Notes under the pieces: model-generated
What the model was told of the DNA's origin: nothing
Databases searched by the model: none
Seen by the model: the letters and a program-made list of their open reading frames with translations, nothing else
Program-made: the position numbers and the translations under genes
Source: Streptococcus parasanguinis ATCC 15912
GTDB lineage: Bacteria > Bacillota > Bacilli > Lactobacillales > Streptococcaceae
Assembly (NCBI RefSeq): GCF_000164675.2
Contig: NC_015678.1
Coordinates: 1,736,001 to 1,800,000 of the forward strand
Reading direction: 5' to 3'
DNA length: 64,000 nt
In this document: positions 1-6,832 of the stretch, one piece after another
Layout of the letters: each line of letters starts with the position of its first letter
How positions within the stretch are numbered: position 1 is the first letter of the stretch

Positions 1-75
1 CGAGCTATAGAACTTTTCGAAAGTGTTGGAGAGTTTGAAGGGGTAAAGGAAATTGAGGAATTGATTAATCGATGA
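1..75 (+). CDS. C-terminal end of an unidentified protein (partial)
   Basis: The first 24 codons form an open frame ending in TGA at 73-75. The peptide is acidic and ends ELINR. Only the tail is visible, so no function can be given. It lies on the same strand as the Nmad gene pair and probably belongs to the same island. Confidence 0.5.
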   Translation, partial: RAIELFESVGEFEGVKEIEELINR

Positions 76-325
76 TTTTGCATTTAGATTTTGTCATTAG
101 TTTGTTCTTAAAAAATGTAGATATGAAATTGACAGTATAGACTAGGATTCAGGACCTTGTTTTTTTCTCTAGAGGATATCTATTATTCCTTGAGGCTATG
201 GGAACGTTAGACTATCTTTAACATATATTTACAAAAGAGTATAATTCCTTTCTTCAAAAAAGCAGTTTTGATATACTATATTTAATTAGAATACAAAAAA
301 TTTTAGAGAGAAGGAGATAAAAAGA
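76..325. other. A+T-rich intergenic region before the Nmad genes
   Basis: No gene is seen in this 250-base gap. A TATACT hexamer near 272-277 is a possible -10 element, and an AAGGAG Shine-Dalgarno sequence near 311-316 precedes the GTG at 326. The base composition is clearly more A+T-rich than in the adc operon downstream. Confidence 0.4.
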
Positions 326-1015
326 GTGGACAAACAAACCATTTTTTACTGCTATAGAATGACTCATGATTATGGTATCAATCCTTGTGTTTTTACAGAA
401 AATTATGATACAACTCCCAATCTTCTTACCGAAGGAGGGTGTATGCTTCAGTTAAGAAGGAATATTAAAAAGAACTGGGCGGATAAAATAAACTCTAAGT
501 CGGTAGATGCTTACATAATGGCTGTAGCAGGGCATTCAAATGATGGGAAAAAATGGAGAGATGATCAAGGGATGTTTATCACTCCAAAATATAATCATCT
601 AATTTTTGTTGCTAAAATTAGTGAAATTTTAACAATGAAAGAATATTTACTTTCTCCAAAATCTAATAATAGAAGAGATGCTTATACTTATCAATGGCTG
701 ATTGAAAAGAATGGATTAAACCAATCAAGTTTTATGAATGAAATAGTGATTCTTGCAGACCGTTTTAATTATTTTGGTAAGTCTCCACTTAAAATTCCTA
801 AAAAAATTTTAGACTTTTTTCCGATGGGAGAACGAGCAAGAATAAATGGGAAACCATTCCCAAGATGGAATGCTAAAAATGGATTTTATAATTCGGAAGA
901 GAGATTTACTGATGTGTTAGAATTAATGGAATTTGCTGAAACTATACTAGGTTCACAAAACAAAGTAATGGATTTGCCCTATCATCCATTCTTTATACGA
1001 GGAAAAGAATTGTGA
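326..1015 (+). CDS. Nmad2-like putative nucleotide modification protein
   Basis: This 229-aa protein has no signal peptide or membrane segment. The order of motifs resembles Nmad2 (nucleotide modification associated domain 2): YRMTHDYGINP at residues 11-21, GGCMLQLRRNIKK near 37-50, then DAYIMAVAGHS, LIFVAKISEILTMKEYL and ILADRFNYFGK. The Nmad families were defined by their genomic links to DNA-base modification systems, and their biochemical activity is not established. The start is a GTG placed 9 bases after AAGGAG. The end overlaps the start of the next gene by 4 bases (GTGA), so the two are probably translationally coupled. High A+T content and the adjacent tRNA remnant suggest horizontal transfer. 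The assignment is by motif memory and should be confirmed with an HMM. Confidence 0.6.
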   Translation: MDKQTIFYCYRMTHDYGINPCVFTENYDTTPNLLTEGGCMLQLRRNIKKNWADKINSKSVDAYIMAVAGHSNDGKKWRDDQGMFITPKYNHLIFVAKISEILTMKEYLLSPKSNNRRDAYTYQWLIEKNGLNQSSFMNEIVILADRFNYFGKSPLKIPKKILDFFPMGERARINGKPFPRWNAKNGFYNSEERFTDVLELMEFAETILGSQNKVMDLPYHPFFIRGKEL

Positions 1016-1821
1016 AAATAATTTTATCAAGAAAGGGATTTGATTCATCCAATGGTTCCATCCCGAGTCCTATATTACCTGACGGGACGCTACTTTCATT
1101 GCCAATACCTGCCAAGTTTGATAGTATCTCTTTTGACGACTTAAACTATAACGGAGTATTATTTTCAGATATCTTAAGACAACTAAAAGGGAAAGAAGAT
1201 AAAACAAATCATTATAATTGTCATCTTGATCCAGATATAAGAGGAAATCTTAGGAATACTCCTGTTTCTAACTGGAGAGCAGCATTTGGTCAAATTAAAA
1301 GCTCACAGGGATTATTAAGAAATCAAAATGTTTCTATCGGCGATCTTTTTCTATTTTTCGGATGGTTTAGACAAACCGAAGGAGATATTTACAACGGAAC
1401 ATTGCAATTTAAAAAAGATGCCCCGGATTTAAATATCATTTATGGTTATTTGCAAATTGGTAATATGATGAATGATAAAGAATCTCTGCAAAATATGTAT
1501 CCATTTCATCCTCATTCTTGCGACCATATGAGTAATTTGCAATCAAATATGCTTTATATCCCAAGTGAAAACTTATCATTTTTACCTCAAGAAAAAGGAT
1601 ATGGAACTTTTAATTTTCACGATGACAGAGTATTAACAATGAATGGTAAATCAAGAAGTGTATGGAAAGAGATACCAGCGCTTATGCCTGAAAATATAAA
1701 TGGGAATCATAAAAATTCTGCTAAAGATTGTGGTTTAAAATATTCTGGTATATGGCAAGAAAAAGTTTTGTTAGAAAATGAATTATCAAATTCTTGGGCT
1801 AAAGAGTTATTTTTGTTATAA
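1012..1821 (+). CDS. Nmad3-like putative nucleotide modification protein
   Basis: This 269-aa soluble protein begins with the signature MKIILSRKGFDSSNG followed by PSPILPDGTLLSLPIP, which I recognise as the start of Nmad3 (nucleotide modification associated domain 3) proteins. Further conserved-looking blocks are HLDPDIRG, GDLFLFFGWFRQTEG and HPHSCDH. The frame opens at a GTG that shares four bases with the end of the Nmad2-like gene. The family is linked to modified-nucleotide systems, but its activity is unknown. No methyltransferase, TET/JBP or kinase partner is visible downstream, so any partner would lie left of the window. Confidence 0.65.
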   Translation: MKIILSRKGFDSSNGSIPSPILPDGTLLSLPIPAKFDSISFDDLNYNGVLFSDILRQLKGKEDKTNHYNCHLDPDIRGNLRNTPVSNWRAAFGQIKSSQGLLRNQNVSIGDLFLFFGWFRQTEGDIYNGTLQFKKDAPDLNIIYGYLQIGNMMNDKESLQNMYPFHPHSCDHMSNLQSNMLYIPSENLSFLPQEKGYGTFNFHDDRVLTMNGKSRSVWKEIPALMPENINGNHKNSAKDCGLKYSGIWQEKVLLENELSNSWAKELFLL

Positions 1822-1859
1822 TAAAAAAAAACACTTACCTAATTAAAGGAGAAAATAAA

Positions 1860-2057
1860 ATGATTACATTAACTGTTGAAAAAGATTGGACTGGGAAATA
1901 CACGTTTATAGTTTCGAATGGATTTGATAGTCAAAGTTTGACACCAGGAACATTTGTTTCAGATTTTCAAATCGACCAAGCTAAACAAAACATTCAGTAT
2001 GCCGGAAGTATTGATGATGGTATTAGAGTAGTAAAAAATGCTTTAGGAATTTTCTAA
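1860..2057 (+). CDS. hypothetical 65-aa protein of the island
   Basis: A good Shine-Dalgarno (AAAGGAG, near 1845-1851) precedes this ATG. The product is small, soluble and mildly acidic, with alternating hydrophobic positions at its start (MITLTVEKDW). I do not recognise a family. It follows the Nmad3-like gene by 38 bases on the same strand, so it is probably cotranscribed and may be an accessory or independent cargo protein. Confidence 0.55.
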   Translation: MITLTVEKDWTGKYTFIVSNGFDSQSLTPGTFVSDFQIDQAKQNIQYAGSIDDGIRVVKNALGIF

Positions 2058-2344
2058 AAGAAAAATATTAGAGTCATTTATACAAAAATTAGACCTAATT
2101 TATGTCTAGTTTGTTAATATTCCATATACCTAAAATAATCGTACAAGTGTCTTGAATACCTCTGGATGAATATAACCTATTGGGACATATCGTCTATTCT
2201 CTGATGATGCTCTTAGAACGATACGGTATGAAGTGTTACCAAAAAGTTACTAAAATTTGAAAAATGAGTCTATTTTTCAAGATTCAAAAGGCTTAAAACC
2301 CTATTAAATCAAGGTTGTAAGATTTAAATACTGTAGTTATGGAA
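2058..2344. other. A+T-rich gap between island genes and attachment site
   Basis: About 290 bases with no supported gene. A weak hairpin (AGAC/GTCT near 2090-2107) is the only structure seen. The segment ends where tRNA-like sequence begins. Confidence 0.35.
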
Positions 2345-2397
2345 CTCAAAATCCAGTGTCCGCAAGGACGTGCCGGTTCGACCCCGGCCGCCGGTAT
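2345..2397 (+). other. 3' remnant of tRNA-Leu(CAA), putative attachment site of an island
   Basis: The sequence reads as the 3' part of a class II tRNA. It has an anticodon loop CTCAAAA (anticodon CAA at 2347-2349), stem TCCAG, variable arm GTCC-GCAA-GGAC (2358-2369), T arm GCCGG-TTCGACC-CCGGC (2372-2388) and acceptor strand CGCCGGT with discriminator A. Upstream of 2345 the expected 5' half of the anticodon stem and the D arm are missing, so this is not a functional gene. Such 3' duplications mark the far end of integrated elements, and the intact tRNA should lie left of the window. Confidence 0.75.
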
Positions 2398-2404
2398 AGA
2401 TTAT

Positions 2405-2427
2405 AAAGGAGTTTTACTCCTTTTTTT
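2405..2427 (+). terminator. tRNA-type terminator after the tRNA-Leu remnant
   Basis: AAAGGAGT and ACTCCTTT pair around a TTT loop and run into a T tract. The position, directly after the tRNA 3' end, suggests that it is the original terminator of the tRNA operon, carried with the attachment site. Confidence 0.8.
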
Positions 2428-2451
2428 GTTTTAATTTTTTCTTTTTTATGA

Positions 2452-2468
2452 TATAATTAACCGGTAAA
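2452..2468 (+). promoter_or_regulatory. adcR promoter -10 with overlapping AdcR operator
   Basis: A perfect -10 TATAAT (2452-2457) overlaps TTAACCGGTAAA (2457-2468), which differs at one position from the AdcR operator consensus TTAACYRGTTAA. The overlap fits zinc-dependent autorepression of the adc operon. Confidence 0.75.
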
Positions 2469-2499
2469 GTTTCTTTTGGTGAATTAGAAGGAGTTAATT

Positions 2500-2937
2500 T
2501 TGTCTGAAGTTGCAAATAAAATCGATCGATTTTTAAATTCTATTTTATTGTTATCAGAAAATCAGCATGAAATTTTGGTTGGTTCTTGTACAAGTGGTGT
2601 TTCATTAACCAACACTCAGGAACATATTTTGATGCTGGTTGCTGATGAAGCTCTAACCAATTCTGTCTTAGCTAAGAAATTGAATGTTAGTCAGGCTGCT
2701 ATCACGAAGGCCGTGAAGCCCTTATTAAGTCAGGGAATGCTGGAGACTTATCGCGATGAAAATGATGCTCGGGTTCTCTATTACCGTTTAACTGAGATTG
2801 GTAAGCCGATTGCATTAGAGCATCAGCACCACCATCAGCATACCCTTCACACTTATGAGGATGTTTTGTCGAAGTTTACTAAGAATGAGCAAGGGGTCAT
2901 TTCGCGGTTTTTAGATTTATTGGAAGAGGAGTTATAG
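2500..2937 (+). CDS. adcR: AdcR, zinc-responsive MarR-family repressor
   Basis: The 145-aa winged-helix MarR protein controls zinc uptake genes. The zinc ligands known for pneumococcal AdcR are all present at the same numbers: Glu24, Cys30, His42, Glu107, His108 and His112. The last three lie in a histidine-rich stretch EHQHHHQH. The DNA-binding helix region lies around residues 55-80 ([14 protein letters not shown]). The start is TTG at 2500, preceded by AGAAGGAG. adcC follows after one base, giving the classical adcRCBA operon, and an AdcR operator overlaps the promoter. Confidence 0.95.
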   Translation: MSEVANKIDRFLNSILLLSENQHEILVGSCTSGVSLTNTQEHILMLVADEALTNSVLAKKLNVSQAAITKAVKPLLSQGMLETYRDENDARVLYYRLTEIGKPIALEHQHHHQHTLHTYEDVLSKFTKNEQGVISRFLDLLEEEL

Positions 2938-2938
2938 T

Positions 2939-3643
2939 TTGAGGTATATTACGGTTTCAAATTTATCGTTCTATTATGATCGAGAACCGGTTCTGGAAGG
3001 GATCAATTACTACTTAGATAGTGGAGAATTTGTTACGCTGACTGGTGAGAATGGAGCTGCTAAGTCAACCTTGATTAAGGCTAGTCTTGGGATTTTACAA
3101 CCCAAGGTCGGGACTGTTGAGATTTCAAAGACGAATATTAAAGGAAAGAAGTTAAGGATTGCTTATTTGCCACAACAGATTGCTAGTTTTAATGCAGGGT
3201 TTCCCAGTACGGTCTATGAATTTGTGAAGTCAGGTCGGTATCCTCGTAAAGGATGGTTTCGAAAGTTGAATGAGCACGATGAAAAACATATTCTGAAGAG
3301 TTTAGAATCTGTTGGAATGCTGGAATTCAAGGATCGGGCGATTGGTTCTTTGTCTGGTGGTCAGAAACAGCGGGCTGTCATTGCTCGGATGTTTGCTTCA
3401 GATCCGGATATCTTTGTTTTAGATGAACCGACGACAGGGATGGATGCGACGACAAAGAGTGATTTTTATGAGTTAATGCATCACAGTGCGCATCACCATC
3501 AAAAATCTGTTTTGATGATTACGCATGATCCTGAAGAGGTTAACCAATTTGCGGATCGGAATATTCATTTGGTTCGTGACCAAAGCTCTCCTTGGAGATG
3601 TTTTAATGTCCATGATAATGAAGGGGAGGGTGACCATGCTTGA
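2939..3643 (+). CDS. adcC: AdcC, zinc ABC transporter ATP-binding protein
   Basis: This 234-aa ATPase drives Zn2+ import with the AdcB permease and the AdcA binding protein. It has a Walker [10 protein letters not shown] (one Ala where Gly is usual), ABC signature LSGGQKQR and Walker [12 protein letters not shown] with a following H-loop MITHD. The start codon is TTG, one base after the adcR stop. The end overlaps adcB by 8 bases. The family and operon position make the call secure. Confidence 0.95.
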   Translation: MRYITVSNLSFYYDREPVLEGINYYLDSGEFVTLTGENGAAKSTLIKASLGILQPKVGTVEISKTNIKGKKLRIAYLPQQIASFNAGFPSTVYEFVKSGRYPRKGWFRKLNEHDEKHILKSLESVGMLEFKDRAIGSLSGGQKQRAVIARMFASDPDIFVLDEPTTGMDATTKSDFYELMHHSAHHHQKSVLMITHDPEEVNQFADRNIHLVRDQSSPWRCFNVHDNEGEGDHA

Positions 3644-4439
3644 TTTATTCCAGTATGATTTTATGCAACGGGCCTTGTTGGCTATGGTTGCCATGAGTCT
3701 TTTTTCTCCTGTACTAGGGATTTTCTTGATTTTAAGACGGCAGAGTCTGATGAGTGATACGCTGAGTCACGTCTCTCTTGCGGGTGTCGCTTTTGGGCTT
3801 TTCCTTGGGATCTCTCCAACGCTCTCGACCATGATCATTGTCATTATTGCTGCGGTTTTTCTTGAGTATTTGCGGACCTTATTTAAGGACTTTATGGAGA
3901 TCGGGACGGCAATTTTAATGTCCACAGGTCTTGCCCTAGCTTTAGTACTGATGCGCGGTGGTGGGAAGAGCTCCATGAGCTTGGATCAGTATTTGTTTGG
4001 TTCTACCCTAACCATTACGGATGAACAGGTGATCGCCTTATTTGTGATTGCTTTCGTTGTATTAGTGTTAACGGCCTTATTCTTGCGGCCTATGTATATC
4101 TTGACTTTTGATGAAGATACGGCCTTTGTAGATGGCCTTCCGGTTAGGACCATGTCTATCTTATTTAATGTGGTGACAGGGGTTGCTATCGCTTTAATGA
4201 TTCCTGCAGCAGGATCGTTATTGGTTTCAACCATCATGGTCTTACCGGCTAGTATTGCCCTGAAATTAGGGAAGAACTTCCGTGGGGTCATGCTGATTGC
4301 GGTCATCGTTGGTTTTATCGGGATGTTTAGTGGGTTGATTTTGTCTTATATTGCAGATACACCGGCAAGTGCCAGCATCACGCTTTTATTTGTGGCCTTG
4401 TTCTTGCTTGTGAATCTTGGATCACGTTTGAGGAAGTAG
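3636..4439 (+). CDS. adcB: AdcB, zinc ABC transporter permease
   Basis: This is a 267-aa ABC-3 family membrane protein with about eight hydrophobic segments. It forms the channel of the zinc importer. The start is the ATG at 3636 ([17 protein letters not shown]), which has GGGGAGGGTG upstream. A longer in-frame opening upstream lies wholly inside adcC and is not used. Conserved family features include [20 protein letters not shown] near residues 35-55. It ends two bases before adcA. Confidence 0.93.
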   Translation: MLDLFQYDFMQRALLAMVAMSLFSPVLGIFLILRRQSLMSDTLSHVSLAGVAFGLFLGISPTLSTMIIVIIAAVFLEYLRTLFKDFMEIGTAILMSTGLALALVLMRGGGKSSMSLDQYLFGSTLTITDEQVIALFVIAFVVLVLTALFLRPMYILTFDEDTAFVDGLPVRTMSILFNVVTGVAIALMIPAAGSLLVSTIMVLPASIALKLGKNFRGVMLIAVIVGFIGMFSGLILSYIADTPASASITLLFVALFLLVNLGSRLRK

Positions 4440-4441
4440 AT

Positions 4442-5947
4442 ATGAACTTTAAAAAATTTGGTTGGTTTTTATTAGTGGCTTTGACCCTTGTTTTGACAGC
4501 TTGTGGCAAAAGTCAGAGTCAAAATGGGAAATTAAAAGTGATGACCACTTTCTATCCTGTTTATGATTTTACAAAAAATATTGTCGGAGATGAAGGAACG
4601 GTAGACCTGCTCATTGGAGCGGGATCAGAGCCTCATGAATATGAATTGTCTGCTAAGGGGCGGGCTATGATTCAAGATTCGGATGTTTTCGTCTATGAAA
4701 ATGAAAATATGGAAACGTGGGTTCCAAATCTTTTGAAATCAATGAAGGATAAGAAAACCAAAGTGATCGATGCTACCAAGGGCATGGTCTTGCTTCCTGG
4801 ATTGGAAGAGGAACATGAACACGAAGGGGGCGAAGAACACCATCATGAATATGATCCTCACCTTTGGCTCTCTCCCCATCGTGCCATGAAGATGGTAGAG
4901 TCGATTCGTGATCAGTTGGTGGCAGCTTATCCAGATAAGAAAAAGACGTTTGAGAAAAATGCCCAAGCCTATCTGAAGAAATTACAGGCCTTGGATCAAG
5001 CTTATCAGGATGGGTTGAAAGATGCGAAACAAAAGAATTTCGTGACCCAACACGCGGCTTTCCGTTACTTGGCCTTGGATTATGGCTTGAACCAGGTGGC
5101 TATTTCAGGGATTTCACCTGATAGCGAGCCTTCTGCTGCACGATTGCGTGAATTGACAGAGTATATCAAGAAAAATGAGATCAAGGTGATTTATTTTGAG
5201 GAAAATGCTTCTAAGTCCTTGGCGAAAACCTTGTCTTCTGAAGCTGGTGTTGAGTTGGCTGTCTTAAATCCTTTGGAAAGCCTGACGGATCAAGAAATGA
5301 AAGATGGCGAAGACTACGTTTCTGTCATGAAGGAGAATCTGAAGGCGCTAGAGAAAACAACGTCACAAGCTGGTAAGGATATTCAACCGGAACATGAGGA
5401 AGATACTAAGACGGTTCAAAAGGGCTATTTCGAGGATCGTCAAGTGAAGGATCGTAGCTTAGCAAATTATGCGGGCGATTGGAAATCAGTTTATCCATAC
5501 TTGCAAGATGGAACTTTGGATCAGGTCTTTGATTATAAGGCAAAATTAAATCCAACTATGACGGCTACTGAGTATAAGGAATATTATACAAAGGGTTACC
5601 AAACAGATATTGATCGGATTAAGATTGATAAGGATTCAATGGAGTTTTATCAAAAAGGATCTTCTAAGAAATATACCTATAAATACGTAGGTAAGCACAT
5701 TTTGACTTATAAGAAGGGGAATCGTGGTGTTCGTTATCTCTTTGAAGCCAGGGAGAGCGATGCGGGAGACTTCAAATATGTTCAATTTAGTGACCATGAA
5801 ATTACTCCGGTAAAGGCAGCTCACTTCCACATTTTCCATGGAGGAAAGAGTCAAGAGGCGCTTTATGATGAGTTAGAAAATTGGCCAACTTATTATCCTT
5901 CGAACTTATCTGGTTTAGAAGTGGCACAGGAAATGCTGGCTCATTAA
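4442..5947 (+). CDS. adcA: AdcA, zinc-binding lipoprotein with C-terminal ZinT domain
   Basis: This 501-aa surface lipoprotein captures zinc for AdcBC. A lipobox LTAC places the lipidated Cys at residue 21. The N-terminal ZnuA-like domain (about 30-310) carries the metal-site motif GSEPHEYE, a His/Glu-rich loop (EHEHEGGEEHHHEYDPH near 122-140), VTQHAAF and FEENAS. Residues about 330-501 form a ZinT/YodA-like domain with HFHIFHGG. This two-domain arrangement is the normal form of streptococcal AdcA. A rho-independent terminator follows. Confidence 0.95.
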   Translation: MNFKKFGWFLLVALTLVLTACGKSQSQNGKLKVMTTFYPVYDFTKNIVGDEGTVDLLIGAGSEPHEYELSAKGRAMIQDSDVFVYENENMETWVPNLLKSMKDKKTKVIDATKGMVLLPGLEEEHEHEGGEEHHHEYDPHLWLSPHRAMKMVESIRDQLVAAYPDKKKTFEKNAQAYLKKLQALDQAYQDGLKDAKQKNFVTQHAAFRYLALDYGLNQVAISGISPDSEPSAARLRELTEYIKKNEIKVIYFEENASKSLAKTLSSEAGVELAVLNPLESLTDQEMKDGEDYVSVMKENLKALEKTTSQAGKDIQPEHEEDTKTVQKGYFEDRQVKDRSLANYAGDWKSVYPYLQDGTLDQVFDYKAKLNPTMTATEYKEYYTKGYQTDIDRIKIDKDSMEFYQKGSSKKYTYKYVGKHILTYKKGNRGVRYLFEARESDAGDFKYVQFSDHEITPVKAAHFHIFHGGKSQEALYDELENWPTYYPSNLSGLEVAQEMLAH

Positions 5948-5960
5948 GAGCTGTATCAAA

Positions 5961-5995
5961 AGAGAGACTAGGACTGATTATCCCGGTCTCTTTTT
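5961..5995 (+). terminator. adc operon terminator
   Basis: AGAGAC and GTCTCT pair across a 17-base loop and lead into TTTTT, 20 bases after the adcA stop. Confidence 0.75.
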
Positions 5996-6017
5996 GACTA
6001 AAAATGAGGAGTGAAGC

Positions 6018-6046
6018 TTGTCAAATGCTTGAAAATACGTTACAAT
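6018..6046 (+). promoter_or_regulatory. promoter of the lipoprotein gene
   Basis: TTGTCA at 6018-6023 and TACAAT at 6041-6046 are separated by 17 bases. The downstream start is 40 bases away. Confidence 0.6.
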
Positions 6047-6085
6047 GAAAGGGCTTTAAACTAAAAAATGTATGAGGAATTTTAA

Positions 6086-6642
6086 ATGAAAAAAGTTGGT
6101 GCAATTCTTGTGAGTCTTCTCAGTGTGGTCCTGTTGATAGCTTGTTCGCAACAGGGAGCGAGCAAAAAATCAACCGCCTCCTCTAGTCAAACGACGACCT
6201 CTTCTGAGGTCAAAAAGACGGATGCGTCTAGTTCGGAAGTGAAGGAGAAAGAAAAAAAGAAGAGAAAAAAGAAGTGAAGAAAATGGATCTTGAAGCGATT
6301 GCCAATGGAGATTACAGCAGTATTGCTGGTGTCTGGCAAGATGATAAAGGAAATAAGCTGGTCTTTAACGACAAAGGTTTGGTTTCACAAGAGTTAGAGG
6401 GCTATGGAGCTTCTTTGACGGATTATGGAACCGCCTCAGAAGGCATTTATGGTGGTCGTGATGGGGGCTTCTTGTTGGAGTATATTCCTGCTGGAGTAAC
6501 TATTGGTGATCAGGTCGATGATCAAGGACAAGTCGTCTTTAAGGATACATCAGATGCCTCTAAAAACCGTTTGTGGTCTGGTGTTGGTATCGCTAGTTTT
6601 GGGGAACAAGGCTCGATCTACTATCATGTAGGAGATGAATAA
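6086..6642 (+). pseudogene. frameshifted DUF6287-type lipoprotein
   Basis: Two frames together look like one lipoprotein. Part one (6086-6277, 63 aa) has a signal peptide with lipobox LIAC (Cys20), a Ser/Thr linker and a Lys/Glu-rich stretch that runs to a stop. Part two (6274-6642, 122 aa from a GTG) starts KKMDLEAIANGDYSSIAGVW, a typical opening of a DUF6287 domain, and has no secretion signal of its own. Restoring one A in the A7 run at 6252-6258 joins them as a lipoprotein with linker EKKEEKKEVKKMDL. This is either a real inactivating or phase-variable deletion or an assembly error. The function of the family is unknown. Confidence 0.7.
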
Positions 6643-6644
6643 TG

Positions 6645-6685
6645 GAAAAAAGAGGCTGGGACAAAAGTCCTAGCCTCTCAATTAT
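6645..6685. terminator. bidirectional terminator between lipoprotein gene and GH92
   Basis: AGAGGCTGGGAC (6651-6662) pairs with GTCCTAGCCTCT, with one G-U pair. An A tract lies to the left, so it works as a terminator for the leftward GH92 transcript as well. Rightward it is followed by a mixed T-rich stretch. Confidence 0.7.
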
Positions 6686-6689
6686 TTTT

Positions 6690-6826
6690 GGATTGTCAAG
6701 CAAGACGTAGTGGTTGAGTGGGCTCTACTACGCTGATTTCATCAGCTTTTACAGCCCTACTCAACTATGCGGAGGTGGGACGACGAAATCGAATTCTAAC
6801 GAATTACCGATTTCTGTCCCACTCTC
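6690..6826. repeat. hairpin-rich intergenic sequence, possible small interspersed repeat
   Basis: Two nested palindromes fill this gap. One pairs TTGAGTGGGCT with AGCCCTACTCAA around an inner CTGAT/ATCAG hairpin. The other pairs GTGGGAC and GAAATCG with CGATTTC and GTCCCAC (6775-6822) and runs into a T-rich tail, so it can terminate rightward transcription. A short open frame here has no coding signs. I could not match it to BOX or RUP. Confidence 0.5.
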
Positions 6827-6832
6827 TTTTTC

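Noticed and set aside
2345-2397. Functional tRNA-Leu gene
   Set aside because: The D arm, the 5' acceptor strand and the 5' half of the anticodon stem are absent, so only a 3' remnant is supported.
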